A stretch of DNA of 64,000 nucleotides from Halichondria panicea. Taxonomy: Eukaryota; Porifera; Demospongiae; Suberitida; Halichondriidae. Shown piece by piece: positions 1-13,500 of this stretch. The stretch spans positions 1,433,001 to 1,497,000 of the forward strand of contig NC_087387.1 of NCBI RefSeq assembly GCF_963675165.1. Direction: 5' to 3'. How positions within the stretch are numbered: position 1 is the stretch's first letter; every line of letters begins with the position of its first letter. Made by a program: the position numbers and the translations under genes. Below the pieces are notes generated by a model that was not told the DNA's origin, ran no database searches, and worked only from the letters and a program-made list of their open reading frames with translations.

Positions 1-786
1 AGCACATGCACATACGTAGTTCAGAGCTGAGAGGTCCAGCAAACTTTGATAGAGGCCACGATTATCGGAGTACAAGTAAACTTGAGAGATGTAACCACAC
101 GACATGACTACAGATGTAGCTACGTAGAGCTAACACGAACAGCTGCCTCCACTCACACACTACACAAGTTACACACACACACACACTAGCTATACTCTCC
201 TAATACTGGCTACAGTAGCACCTAGGTCATTCCCACTAACTGTCACTATGGGTAACAGCATCATCTCGCACGTTCAAAAGCAGCCCAACCTATTAACACA
301 TACTTGAATATTTCACAGCGATTACGATGCGTGCATACAACAAAACATGCGACACATTTAACACTTGACATACTGTAAGCTCACTGTGTGTGAATTACTG
401 TTTTCACCTTCCATATTAACAAATTTGCACTGCTTAGCATTCGTTAAATTTATGTTAACGGACATTCAACAATTCATTGAAAAGGATCGCAAACAATTAA
501 ACAAACTACATGAGTTGGGATACATGATACCGTATAGCGGGTATATTTCGACGGTATAAATGTTTGTGGTTTTCGCGGATTAAGCACGTACCGCGAACAT
601 TTATACCCTCGAATTTACTATCGCATGCATGCATGCATGCTGCAAAAGGCTGCTATTCCGCGAAAATGAAATCTGCGAAAACCTTTCTAAAGGCATATCC
701 GCGAAAATTTATACCCTCAAAATAATATACCCGCTATACGGTAGTTACATGGCTGCTTGTAGATGCATGTACAAGGCGTAACTCAC
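1..786. other. Intronic sequence of CLASP, no exon seen
   Basis: No coding exon is recognisable on either strand left of the last visible CLASP exon. The stretch holds a short CA tract near 170-185 and one inverted-repeat element, listed separately. The next CLASP exon, which should open the third TOG region, must lie beyond the left edge if the gene is intact. Confidence 0.6.
528..743. repeat. MITE-like element, TACCGTATAGCGGGTA family A, copy 1
   Basis: The element starts TACCGTATAGCGGGTATATT and ends with the inverse, CCGCTATACGGTA. Between the ends are nested inverted pieces (ATTTATACCCTC-type words with TTCGCGG/CCGCGAA) around a GCATGCATGCATGC core. No open frame of note is present. The same plan recurs at 35064, 53343 and 58264, always in introns. 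Non-autonomous, palindromic and intronic, it looks like a DNA-transposon derivative; the mobilising transposase is unknown. Confidence 0.8.
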
Positions 787-3700
787 GGTGACAGGCTGTG
801 TGTATCTGGCGTAGGGGTTGACGGACACTTCACTGGAGATGGAATATGAGCTCCTCTCAGAAGAAACACTGCCGGCATCTTCATCGTCGTCACGATCTTT
901 GTTGCCTTTGCCATAGCCCTGAACACATGCAGTTTACAGACGAGTAATAAATAAGTCATAATAACTCAATGCTCAACTGTTTAATTAATGTGTTGCAAAG
1001 ATTCTGAAAACTCTGTAGAATCTTTCTAGAAAAAGTCCTTAAAATTTCTTTCAATTCAATTTCGGTACATGTTATGGCTACTCACGTATAGCTTCATCAT
1101 GTCCTCCGTAGTGAGGCTATCTCCGAGTTTCTGTTTCCCTGACGATGAGTTGGTCACGCCCCTTAAGCCAGTGGGACTGGTATCTCGACTGAGGAAGAGA
1201 CGTGAATATAAGATTACGAAATGTAACTGGCTGAAATCAATTAGAAACCAGAAACCAAATTACATGTAGTACCGCATATCGGGTTTCGAAAGCGAGGTTC
1301 TTTCGATTGCAAACTTCGAGTTTTTGCATACAAAAGACATGCATGCAAGAGTGAGCATGCGCATACATAAAACTCACAATACAGTTAGAAACGCAATACG
1401 GCTTGTACAGTACTAGTGTCATTTGCAAATATTAACTACGCGTTCGAAACCCAATATACTAGCTGTCTATACTTCATACCCCTGAGGCAAACCAGGTGCT
1501 CACCTGACAGCAGGACTGGGCTGACAGCTGCGTGAGAGACGACCAGAACGTGAGGCGGGTCTCTTCAGGTCATGACCTGAGGATCTCTTCTCCAGGCCGC
1601 CCCGCACACCAGTGCGAGAGGCTGGACGAACGTTAGACCTGTGAACCTAGAGGGAGGGGCAGGGGAACAGAGATTGTAAGATAGGTAATCGACTGATAAT
1701 ATTGATTGGGAACTGCTCCAACATGTACAGTACTGTGTATTGGTGCCTACAGTATTACTTCTCCACAAAATCCATCAAGGTACATGTGTTAGGGGGATGT
1801 GCCCAGAGTTATCTAAGTGGTGGCTTTTTTCAATCCTCCATCTCACAAAATAATGTGCGCTTTTTTATAGCCTAACATGTGGTCAGCTAGGCCTAAAGCT
1901 TGGTTTAGTGCCGACCACAGTGTGGGCCTCTGAGGTACAAGTTTCTTACTGCATGCACTAAGAGCTTTGTCCAACTTGGACAGGATTGTACAGCGGCCCA
2001 GTGTATACCTGTACATGTATACATGGCACATGACACAAAAAACCAATTAAAAAACTTCCTATAAATTTATTTACCAAATTTCTTCCGACTACAGTGTGTG
2101 TGTTCACCTCTGTCCTGCTGGGTGGGCGTGGTATGGGGGAGGTGCTAGTACCATCCTTGTCAATCATGTTCTCCATGCTACTAGCACTACGCAGGACCTT
2201 ACTCGACTCCGCCCTCCGAGGGGAGCGGATAGTCGGCCGAATGAGACGAACGGAGGGGACATGTGAGGCTGTGGGGGGTGAGGTGGGGCGATGAAACACT
2301 TCTGGGGGATGGGGGAGAAAGAAAATTGAAATCGAAGCATGTTAAAAATTGTTTAACTGACCTTCTGAAGCTGCATGGGCGAGTGGTTTCTTCTTTGGTC
2401 TAGGGAGGGACCTATATTGAGGAGGGGGGGGGGTGAACGCATGATCAGTTAGCTACCGTATAGCCGGTAATTTTCGTGGGGGCAAAATATTCGTGACGTG
2501 GTTGAAGCTCTGACCACGAATATTTTACCCACGAATGAAGCGACCTTGCCTACCTTTACCTGCAGTGCAAGCAGCAACCACGAAAATATTATCCACGAAG
2601 TGACTAAATATTGCTCAACCACGAATGTTTCGAAAATTCCCCGCTATACGGTACATGTATATCACTGTCACACGACTACCCACATGACTAGCTAGAGTAC
2701 ATGATCACACGACTCACATGGAGGAGTACTTAGTGCCGGAGGGTGGGAGAGTGATGCTCCGCCCACCATCACCCTTGGCATCGTTGATGTGCTTCTGTAG
2801 CTGGGGGTCAAAAGAGTCCAACATTCTACTCGCGTTGTTCGGGAGATGAGTGTTGTACAGCCAGAATGCCCTGGGGATACACGCACAATAAGTGAGTGAA
2901 GATAAACTAACAAGTTTCCCTCCTCTAGAGGGCGAAACTTTATGACCCCCCACACACAAATTCTCCCACTTAGAGGAAAAAGCAATACAGGTCAGCAACA
3001 CTGTCAGTGGAGTGGTGGTCATGAGAGTTGATTCCAGCACGCTCTATACAGTACATGTATGGAGGTACAATGCACAATCATGTACATGACTTCAGACTAG
3101 TTCAATGCCGTAGAGATTGTGACACAAGCAAAACCTGTTTTTTAATACTTACATGTATATACATGTACGTGCATAAAACTGACTGCGTGCACATGTACAG
3201 TACAATGTTATCCCTACAGCTACTGTAACACTGCACTCACACACACCACCCTCTCTCTACACTTATCACACCCTCCTCCCTCTCTCTCTACACTTATCAC
3301 ACACACCACCCACACACCACCCTCTCTCTACACATATCACACACACCACCCACACACCACCCTCTCTCTACACATATCACACACACCACCCAGACACCAC
3401 CCTCTCTCTACACTTATCACACACACCACCCTCTCTCTACACTTACTGTCTTGAGTTCTTCCTTGTGATAGAGTCTTGGTCCAACAGCCCCTTCTTTAGC
3501 ATGGACTCCACAATAGGTATGCCCTTCCTCTCCAGTACAGCTGTGCTCCACCAAGAGAGGATGAGCCCAAACACCTCAGAGCAGTGCCTGGGGGGAGGGG
3601 GGTGGGGGAGGGGGTGTGATCATCATAATTATGCACACTAACTGTAGTACATATAATTATGTGTAGCCATCAACAGTATGCAGGCTTGTTGAGTTATGCG

Positions 3701-6700
3701 GAAAATGATGTAACTACGTGGAGGACTACAAGATGAGTACATGCATGTACATGGGGGACCACGAGATGAGCACATGCATGTACATGGGGGACCGCGAGAT
3801 TACATGCATGCACACGGGGGACCACGAGATTACATGCATGTACATGGGGGACCACGAGATTACATGCATGTACACGGGGGACCACGAGATTACATGCATG
3901 TACATGGGGGACCACGAGATTACATGCATGTACATGGGGGACCACGAGATTACATGCATGTACATGAGGGACCACGAGATGAGCACATGCATGTACATGG
4001 GGGACCACGAGATTACATGCATGTACATGGGGGACCACGAGATTACATGCATGTACATGAGGGACCACGAGATTACATGCATGTACATGGGGGACCACGA
4101 GATGAGCACATGCATGTACATGGGGGACCACGAGATTACATGCATGTACATGGGGGACCACAAGATTACATGCATGTACATGGGGGACCACAAGATTACA
4201 TGCATGTACATGGGGGACCACAAGATTACATGCATGTACATGGGGGACCACGAGATGAGTACATGCATGTACATGGGGGACCACGAGATTACATGCATGT
4301 ACATGGGGGACCACAAGATTACATGCATGTACATGGGGGACCACGAGATGAGTACATGCATGTACATGGGGGACCACAAGATGAGTACATGCATGTACAT
4401 GGGGGACCACGAGATAAGTACATGCATGTACATGGGGGACCACGAGATAAGTACATGCATGTACATGGAGGACCACGAGATAAGTACATGCATGTACATG
4501 GGGGACCACGAGATGAGTACATGCATGTGACTACGCGGGGGACCACGAGAGGACACTGCTCGGGCCTCTATATTTCCCCATATGCGTGTGTGATTTTACA
4601 GGTCTGTGTCAAGTACGTGCAGGAAGGGGCTCCAAACAAAGTCTGGTACGTAGCAGTCACCTTCTAATGACGGGAGACTTGGAGGCGAGTCCAATGGTGG
4701 AGAGAGGGTTGAGGAGCCGGTAGTTGGGTGAGTACTGTGTGTGTGTGTGTGTGTGTGGGCGTGAAGTGATGGAATGCCAGCTGCTCTAGGAGTGAATACG
4801 AGACGAACATTACTGTTGAGAGTGTGTGGACACAAACAACACCCTAGCTCAGCATACATCACAGGGGCACATCATCAATTGACATCCGAACGATTTCATA
4901 ATTATTATCACTCCGACAACAGACAGACTTAATGAGCATCAGGTGACTATTTTACATGTACAGGCAATGTTGATTGATATGTGTACATACACCTTCACAC
5001 TCCACACACCACACACACTCCACACACTAGCTCACCTTGACGATCATCTTGAGGCAGACCTCAGCAGAGGAGGCCATGACTTTTGCTGAGTTAGAGAGCA
5101 AGGCAATGAGTTGAGGGAGCATGAGTTCAGCAAAGAAAGAGAACTCTGACGTGAAGAGAGTGGCCATCAGACTCAGAGTGATGGACGCCTCTCGCACCAC
5201 TTGAGAGCGGAGGTCCTTCAACTGTGTGTGTGTGGTGTGTGTGGTGTGTGTGTGGTGTGTGTGTGTGTCAGGTGGCGGTTAAACGCATGTAAATGTATAA
5301 ATGGTGTAAATTCAAAATTTCAAAATTTCAAACTAAATCCACATCGAAAGTGAAAGGGTTAATAGAAGACATACTGTACATGTGGGTAAATACGTACGAT
5401 TGTGTCGGTACTCAGTACTTCTCTATAGGAGCTGCATGTGTGACAAGGTGTGCATGAAATAGACTCACCGACAGTACCATAGCTTCATCCATGGACCTGA
5501 TTAAAGACAGGATGTGGGTGTGGTCACTCGTCTCGTTCTTAACAACAGTCCGTAACTGCTTCAACTGCATTGAATAGACAATTAAAACAAAGCAAACATG
5601 ATACCATGTGCCATATTCCCGGGAAGTCAATGACAACTGTTGGCTAGGTTTCAAAAGATCGTAACTAGCCGTAAGCAAGTATACAGTAGTGTACAAACAT
5701 GTACTTCTATAGTGTGCTTACAAACTAATTGGCAAGACAACAATTAATGCTGTCAGTGAGGTATATACAATTTAATATGTAATTATACAGTACATGTATA
5801 ATTTGTCTAGTGCATGCAAACCTGTACAGTACATTTTCATTTATAATCAGTGCAAGGAACTTAATTATATACAGTCTGTGGAATGTGACGAACACGATGT
5901 CCAGTATTCGGCAGCACTAGCTACATTGTACAACATACATGTACGTATGTTGCACACGATGGCTAACTCACTGCGGTGATTCTTGTCTCCCAAGGCTTGC
6001 GTGTGTCGATCAATGTCGCTGTGATGGCCGCCGCGGCTTTCTCCACATCGTGAAGTGTGAACAGCTGTGTGTGTGTGTGTGTGTGTGGAGTGAGAACACT
6101 TTGTATCAAGGCTGGATACAAGTGCAGGGTAAAAATAGTACATGTACATTCGGGAATACTACTTCACATATTATCAGGTACAGGGTAATTGGTTTTTGTT
6201 GATACAAATGTTCGTACAGATATGTACATGTAGATCACCCAGTTGTTAACAGGCCACATTTTCATACAGCTCAAAAGTGATGAGATGTAATATGTATGCA
6301 CAGTCATGTCTAAACAGCAGTGCACGTGGCTTAATGAGCCAGTACCCTTGAGGGGATGTATACATGTCATGTGACACTCACATTCATGCTGGGAGCGTCC
6401 TCAAAGCTCTTGGTGAAGTCCTCCTCACTGACTGCCCCGCTGCCTCCCTTACTGGCAGCTGTGGGGGGTGGTCTGGACCGACCCCCTGTAGAGTGGGTGG
6501 AGCCTAATGTCCGGGCACTAACGTTGCTGCTACCAGCCGAGTTCAGTGAGGCACGGTCGTCATCAACATCTACATCCTGACCACATCAAAGGTTGTGTGT
6601 GCATGTAGGTGTGACCACATCAAAGGGTGATCGTTACCACATCAAACTGTGTATTGTGTATGAACATTGCATTGTATTGTGTGTAATATACATACATTTA

Positions 6701-9339
6701 CACTTAGCTGGTGGGCGTGGCTCGGCCAACCGTTCTGACGGGTGGCCGGGGGGACACGTTTATATATGATTTGTACTACTGCGTTATGCAGGTCTGTAAG
6801 CATCATGAATAAAATTAAAAGCCGCATGTCCGGTTATGAATATCAATATTTGAGTCATGAATAACGTTATGTGAAATACTGAATCTGATTGGGCTGCACT
6901 GAGAAGTGCAGCAGTACAAATCCTATATAAGCATGTCCCCGGCCACCCGTCAGAACGGATGGCCTGGCCACGCCCACCAGCTAATTCACACTGTGCATCT
7001 GTATGTGTTATGCGTTGATGCAATTGATGGTATTTGAGCGTACAATTAGACACATAATGCTAGTAATTAGAAGAACAAAAGCAAGCTTGTATAGCTCGTC
7101 CATATACAGTCCACGTAAGCACACTTGCACACACCACACGCAGGCATGATTGTTAGTCCACACCCATACAATAAACAACACTTTTACTTCCATACAAGAG
7201 CCACAAAACCTCACATATCAAAACCAACACATCAGCACATCCTGCCTCACTATATAGATTCAGAATCTACGTCCTTACTTTCTACGCCCTTACTTTGCAT
7301 TTGTACGTATAATTATAAGTACTGTTACAATAACAGCATAATTATAGCTGGTATTTTCTGGGAATAAATTATTCGTGGTTGAAGCTCTGACCACGAATAT
7401 TTTACCCACAAATGAACGACCTTGCCTACCTTTACCACCTTTACTGCAGTGCAAGCAGCAACCACGAAAATAATATCCACAAAGTGACTAAAATATTGCT
7501 CAACCACGAATATTTTGCCACCCGAAAATTACCTGCTATTACGTTATAAATTATGGTTGCCATGGTCACTTACAAGTGCATGTACGCCAGTTTCAGTGGT
7601 TTCAGTGGAACCAGTAGTTGCATCAACTGCGTCAAATCGAGCAGTGAGTTGACTCATTCTTGACGAAGGTAGATTTCTTCGGGAGAGATCGATTCGCACT
7701 TTGACCCCCACATGACGGTATATGTCAACGAGTGTTTCCATGGCACAGGAGCGGACTTGAGAGTTGGCATCACTTAGGAGATTACATATCTCTGACATGT
7801 GCCGACTCACTGAGATTTGTCCGGAACCAAAGCTGTGTGTGGGGTGATGTGTGTGTGTATGTGTGTGGTCTGTGATGTGTGATGTGTGTGTGGTGTGCGT
7901 GGAATGACAGTGTTCGGAATGTACATGTAAGATCAATTGATTACAATGTACATGTTCATAAACAAGAAATAACATAAGATACACATTCTTTTGAAGTAAT
8001 TATGGCATAAAGTAAATTCTGTTCAAATATCAAATACCTTCACATTCAAACATTGGTCATTCTGATTACCACACAACCCCACCCCCTCCACACACACACG
8101 TGCACGCGCTGTGGTTGGCTAAGTTATAATTATACAAAGCTTTGAAAAGGTTGCATGGACAAGCTACAGCTAGGTCTTCATAATTGCAAATGTGAAAATT
8201 AATGTGATAAAAATAATTACTCACTAGTTGAGTGTCCTAGACACACAGAGGAGGCCCTGTTCCTTCACTCTCCAGTTCTTGTGCACCAGACACGTCTCCA
8301 TGAGCTTGTCCAGAAATCCCTGAGGCGCTGACACCACGTCCATCTGGATCTGCTGAATCAGCGTCTGAGCCTGCTCTCGCACTTGCTCTTTGGCGTCCCC
8401 GAGTTTCTCACGAAGATGAGGGAAGACTGTGTGTGTGTGGGGGGGGGGGGAGGGGGGAGGGGGAAGGGGTTGGTTTGGCTAGCTATCATTATTTTAAGAT
8501 CTATAATTATCCATAAATTCAGTAGACTTGAAAAACAAATCAACTCCAGAGGTTACCAAATAATTATTTGTGAGACAGGCCAAAAGCCGTTCGTTTTAGA
8601 GGGTGCACAGTGAGTGTACATGTGTACAACCCAGTGGAAGTGAAGGCATGTATCAATGGGTGCAATTCTTTCCTGGACACCTTACACACTTCATACAATG
8701 CAACTAATCTAGGAAGTTATAGATCATAACAAACAAAGCAAGGGTTTCACAATAATCGTTGCATTGCAAATCTATACATGTATAGTATCGACCCCCAACC
8801 AAGCTTGTACTTACTTGTCGGAATGTGTTGCTTAAAGGAGCCCTTCGTCTTACTAGCTATCAAAGTAAATATTTCCATAGAACTTCCAGAAACCTGCGTG
8901 TGTGTGTGTGCGGGGTGGGGGTGGGGGTGTGGCTTTTCAAATTAGTACTGCGAGTGAAATATCTCATCGCACCGTTTGAGAGGTGTAAAGTTACGAATTA
9001 TTATTTATATTTTAATTGTAGGATTGCAAAAAAAACCAGCTTCGTGAATATGAGCTTAGTTAAACCCAACTATATCATATCTAATGTCTATATAAAGTTG
9101 TACGAGATTGAGAGTTTATCATTACAAATAGCCTCACAAGCAAATCACATAATTCTTATAGGCACCTTGAAGTTAGAGCTTCCCATCCAGACAGCTAGTC
9201 CACTAACAAGACGGTCTAACTCCTGGAACTCTTCTATGCCTTGATCATTGTTTTTGAAGAAATCTGTCAGGTCATCGGCAACCTGAAGTCTCTTGTGTGT
9301 GTCCGTCTGTGTCACTCCCGCTAATAGCTTGGCTTCCAT
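787..9339 (-). CDS. CLASP: CLIP-associating protein (CLASP), N-terminal two thirds; C-terminus beyond window
   Basis: Microtubule plus-end stabiliser. Sixteen exons in transcript order: 9339-9166, 8893-8815, 8426-8225, 7832-7574, 6576-6382, 6064-5972, 5564-5469, 5221-5036, 4734-4661, 3587-3447, 2870-2718, 2411-2362, 2301-2108, 1646-1504, 1188-1086, 918-787. All phases join, giving 758 codons with no stop. Residues about 1-230 form TOG1 (VGKRLQV-like start, then CNLLSDANSQVRS and VDIYRHVG). Exon 5 carries the SGAVSEEDFTKSF linker, and exons 6-11 form TOG2, with KDLRSQVVREA and NSAKVMA nearly identical to vertebrate CLASP. A Ser/Arg-rich stretch follows with TSPIPRPPSR, a plausible SxIP motif for EB-protein binding. 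The exons for TOG3 and the C-terminal domain are off the left edge. The start is the first ATG and aligns with the known N-terminus. Many 3' splice sites are preceded by CA repeats instead of a clean pyrimidine tract. Confidence 0.95.
2454..2653. repeat. MITE-like element, same termini, interior type B, copy 1
   Basis: It starts TACCGTATAGCCGGTAATTT and ends CCCCGCTATACGGTA. The interior repeats CCACGAATATTTT and its complement several times and contains GTTGAAGCTCTGACCACG. That interior is unrelated to family A although the termini match. A second copy lies at 7343-7545. It sits in a CLASP intron. Confidence 0.75.
3238..3441. repeat. Short tandem array of CACACCACCCTCTCTCTACA units
   Basis: Imperfect units of CACACCACCC-TCTCTCTACACTTATCA repeat about five times, ending at the 5' splice site of the CLASP exon at 3447-3587. 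Because it lies in the intron directly after the donor, it is transcribed as a purine/GT-rich tract. Confidence 0.75.
3716..4545. repeat. Minisatellite, 30 and 33 bp units, CLASP intron
   Basis: About 27 units of the type ACATGCATGTACATGGGGGA followed by CCACGAGATT (30 bp) or CCACGAGATGAGT/C (33 bp) fill the intron between the CLASP exons at 4661-4734 and 3447-3587. Each unit includes the self-complementary word ACATGCATGT. Unit lengths are multiples of three and stop codons are absent in several frames, so long but meaningless open frames appear on both strands. Confidence 0.95.
6706..6982. repeat. Inverted-repeat element, about 277 bp, ends AGCTGGTGGGCGTGG
   Basis: Both ends carry AGCTGGTGGGCGTGGC as inverted copies, and similarity extends about 60 bp inward (CCGTTCTGACGGGTGGCC and the AGTACAAAT word). 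The centre is AT-rich without a coding signal. It lies within a CLASP intron. Confidence 0.75.
7343..7545. repeat. MITE-like element, interior type B, copy 2
   Basis: It shares GTTGAAGCTCTGACCACGAA, ATTTTACCCAC and the GCAAGCAGCAACCACG block with the copy at 2454-2653. The termini are eroded (TATAGCTGGTATTTTC and GAAAATTACCTGCTATTA). It lies in a CLASP intron. Confidence 0.7.
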
Positions 9340-9832
9340 GGCTGCAAAAGCGGTGACAATCTATAACTAGCTGTATAGCAACAGGCAACCTTCAAATCTT
9401 GTGTTGAATATTGGCACTGGTAAAGATTTCCATCACCGCAAATCACTATTGGACGGATTTTAAAATCTATTATTGGTTCATGGTAAGGATTGCCATCACT
9501 ACAAATCACTATTAGACGCTTGGAAGGGAAGACCCCTCTGTCTCGATTCCAGGCCGCATTTTTACTCGGCCTGGGATCGAGGCTAACCCCCCCTCCGACG
9601 CGACGATCAAGCCCCACCCCTCTTTACTTGTAAAGTATCTATAGCTAGCTCTGTCTCATGGACAGCAAGCTTGTTTTCCATGCATATAACTGGTAAGTTG
9701 CTCTTGCAAAGCTAGTATTTGAGCCCACAATTCTGACAGCACATTAATAATCTGAAAATAATCGAGCAACGAAATCATAGGAACACACATGGCAATGAAC
9801 AGGATCAGGAGTGCTAGAAACATCTACACAAG
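9340..9832. other. Intergenic gap between CLASP start and phafin stop
   Basis: Both neighbours are on the minus strand, so this gap should hold the CLASP promoter and the 3' end of the phafin gene. No gene is seen. At 9541-9585 is a small hairpin, CTCGATTCCAGGCC with its inverse GGCCTGGGATCGAG, that belongs to a short repeat family also seen near 15581, 41618, 43000 and 45804. Confidence 0.6.
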
Positions 9833-10432
9833 TCAGTCTTGGGGCGTGATAGGTTTAAACTTATTTCTTCTTCGTCCACTACGTCTGCCGGCAGCGTTAA
9901 CACTCGGTGAGTAGTCTCCTCTTTCCTTTATAGCCTCTCCACTTTCACTTACTCCTACGTTTTCAGTTTCATTATTAGATACGGTGATTGAAACAGATTC
10001 TTGAACAGTTTGTTGAGCTTTGATTGGTTCCCCATCAACATCGTCATGAGCTTCACTCTTCACACTATCACCAGGTCCACCCTCCACATTGTCACCAGGT
10101 CCACCCTCCACACCGTCACCAGCTCCACTCTCCACTCCCTCACCAGGTCCACCCTCCACTCCCTCACCAGCTCCACCCTCCACGCCGTCACGATATTCAT
10201 TCACCACAATTTTTGGAGGCTGATCAACCCCAAGAGCCGCAGTTTCATCATCTATGGTAGCAACAGAGTCTTCAGGTGCTTTTGTATCTTCAAGAGGTCT
10301 ATATAAATGAAAGCAACACCACATATCAATTTGTATAAGACTACATACAAGCAAAGATAGGGGGAACCAAGAGTCATGCGAATGTACATTGAAGTCTGCA
10401 CTCCCCCCCCCCATTATCACACACGCACGCAT

Positions 10433-10511
<79 letters not shown>

Positions 10512-13500
10512 TCACTTGAACTTGTTCTTTCTCCGAGTTTTCTTGTTGTTAGGTGAATCATCAGATTGTCCATCGGTCTTGGTTTCCTCGTCAACAGCTG
10601 GTTCTTGTTGCTCCTTCAATTTCTGTTTCATCTGCTTCTTCTTGCGGGGAGGAGGTGTGGGTTGTGCCTCATCTTCTTCGTCTGCAATCTGATTGGACGC
10701 CTTTAGCTCAAGGGTGGGGCTAGATTCGGTACTGGGCGACTTTAATGATCGTCTAGCAACAGGAACTGGGGGTGTGGTATCCCCTTTAAGATTCTGTCTG
10801 GCTTTTGGAACAGGCCTTTGCACTTCAGTATTCTCCATGCTGGTTGGCGAAGGGGTTTTTTGTTGGGCCTCCTGTAATTAAATTTATTAATTTGTCACAC
10901 TTTGTTTGTGCAAAGAGAACGGAGCAGTTGGGATAAATGAAAAAGTTATGCAGTGGGTGAATGTAAGGGCAATACTGTTATGAGATGCTTCAATTAGCGA
11001 GTGCAAAACAATCCAAGATGTGATATTTTAATTTTGGTTTAAAGTATGGCCAGTAGGAAACAATTATGATCTAACTATTAAGATAATGCTACAGCGAGTT
11101 AATCTCTGACAAAAGTATGGCTATAAATTATCAGTATATCAATGAAAGTCAGTGTTACAAATAGATCACCTGCTCATTCCCAGAGTCATCTGAGTCCTCA
11201 GTGTCTGTTGAGGTGTCCACACCGTCAGGGGAATCCCCCTCCTTCTCTTTAGGAGGTGTAGTGATAGTGCGCAGGGCGTCCGAGACAATCTGGGCAGCCA
11301 CAGTTGGAGGTGGTGGTCGAGCAGGGGCGCTCTTGATGAATGTGTACTTATTAGTGCTGCTCCCCACAGAGTTGGCTGTATGGTCAGGTGTGTGTGAAAA
11401 GAGAAGAGGGATGGTACCAGAGGTCCGACATGCGTGCACGAATCACTACAAGTGCTAGTGCATTTGGCCTGCATGTTATCACATGACATGACCGCAATGA
11501 CATCAATGCACTGAACTTGTAGTGATTCGTGCACGCATGTCAGACCTCCTCTGGGATGATACTGAATACTACGACACCAAGTTTGTGGTATTCAAGCGTG
11601 AATTTTGCGAGAGTTAAACATCATGTAAGAGACTAATGATGCATGAAAGGTGTATTACAAAGAAGCCATAGGACAGTAGGTAGTTGTATACTTGAATACA
11701 TACCTCTAGTGTGCACGGCTGTCATTTCCTTGAAGCACTCTCTACACGTCCTCTCCAGTTTCCCTCCTCCCTCTCCGCCCCCAGAGACCACACTCCCTTC
11801 TCCGGTGACGAGGGACACACGATGAGGGGAACAAGACGTGCACACAACACGCCCACACCGACGACAATGGTGCTTCCGTTGAAACGCCGAGAATTTGGTA
11901 GAGCAGATCATACACTCTTTAGACATAGAGTCTGGTACCCATACTGGGCGTGTGATCACCTGCTGCTGGCTGTCCGACACTGCGTGGGTGGGTGTGAGGA
12001 GTGAGGGGTGTGTGGGGTGTGGGTGGAGGAGGTACATGTATATATGGAAACCTTCAACAGAGAGTGATCATTCAAGGGTTTAAAGAATGCATCTAGGCAT
12101 GTAATTGTTTAACACTGAAGTTGAATGTACATGTACGTACATTTTATTGTATAAGAATAATAAACAAGTTATGATAATAATGATTAATATAGATGACTCA
12201 CAAGTCTTTGCAACCCTTGATATGTGCTTCTGAAGATTGGCTATCCAGTTGGCTTTGTCAGCAGCAGATTGTCCGAATACATGAAATGATTTGTTGGCAT
12301 GACTGATTTGAAAGGCATTAGCCACATCTGTGCAAGGGAGGAGACAAACGACCAAACAAGGACGTGTGTTATTAGCAGTGTAAACACAGATCATACAAGT
12401 TCTGGGAGTATTTACAGCCTATAATACACTAAGTGAATTCTTTGAAGTCTTTTGCTACCCATTCTATTTTTTAACAGCTTTTTCGATTACATACTGTGGC
12501 CATGATTGGTTGTAGTGTCCCAAATCCCAGGGATGAGGGACACTGTAATTGGTATAACTGGCAGCTTAGATAGTAAGGAGCGGCTTTTAGGCACACACAA
12601 AAGCAACTAATAATGTTAGCATAAAATTTAATTACCACAAGTAAACAAACAAAAGCATTAATGGTTGCTCTGTGCAATATAATTGTATGGAAACCAATCC
12701 ACACACTACATGTAATTACGTAAAAGGCTTACAACTACTATTTGTATTTTTTAACCTACATGTATTTTGTACTCTACCACAGTAGTCGGTTAATATAATT
12801 ATAACACCCGCTACTTCCAATGCACACTGTACATACACCACCATCTGATACTATAATTAGGTCAACACCACCAGCACAGTAAGCTACACACGATCTGAAC
12901 CACCAGCACAGTAAAGGTACACACGATCTGAACCACCAGCACAGTAAAGCTACACACGATCTGAACCACCAGCACAGTAAAGGTACACACGATCTGAACC
13001 ACCAGCACAGTAAAGCTACACACGATCTGAACCACCAGCACAGTAAAGGTACACACGATCTGAACCACCAGCACAGTAAAGCTACACACGATCTGAACCA
13101 CCAGCACAGTAAAGCTACACCACCAGCACAGTAAGCTACACACGATCTGAACCACCAGCACAGTAAAGCTACACCACCAGCACAGTAAGCTACACACGAT
13201 CTGAACCACCAGCACAGTAAGCTACACCACCAGCACAGTAAAGCTACACACGATCTGAACCACCAGCACAGTAAGCTACACCACCAGCACAGTAAAGCTA
13301 CACACGATCTGAACCACCAGCACAGTAAAGCTACACACGATCTGAACCACCAGCACAGTAAAGGTACACACGATCTGAACCACCAGCACAGTAAAGGTAC
13401 ACACGATCTGAACCACCAGCACAGTAAAGCTACACACGATCTGAACCACCAGCACAGTAAAGCTACACACGATCTGAACCACCAGCACAGTAAAGGTACA

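Noticed and set aside
3716-4545. Regularly spaced repeats resembling a CRISPR array
   Set aside because: Units are contiguous with no unique spacers, lie in an animal intron, and no cas genes are present.
3694-4667. Several overlapping open frames of 270-308 codons on both strands
   Set aside because: They are products of the 30/33 bp minisatellite; the unit length is a multiple of three and the translation is a bare repeat without homology.
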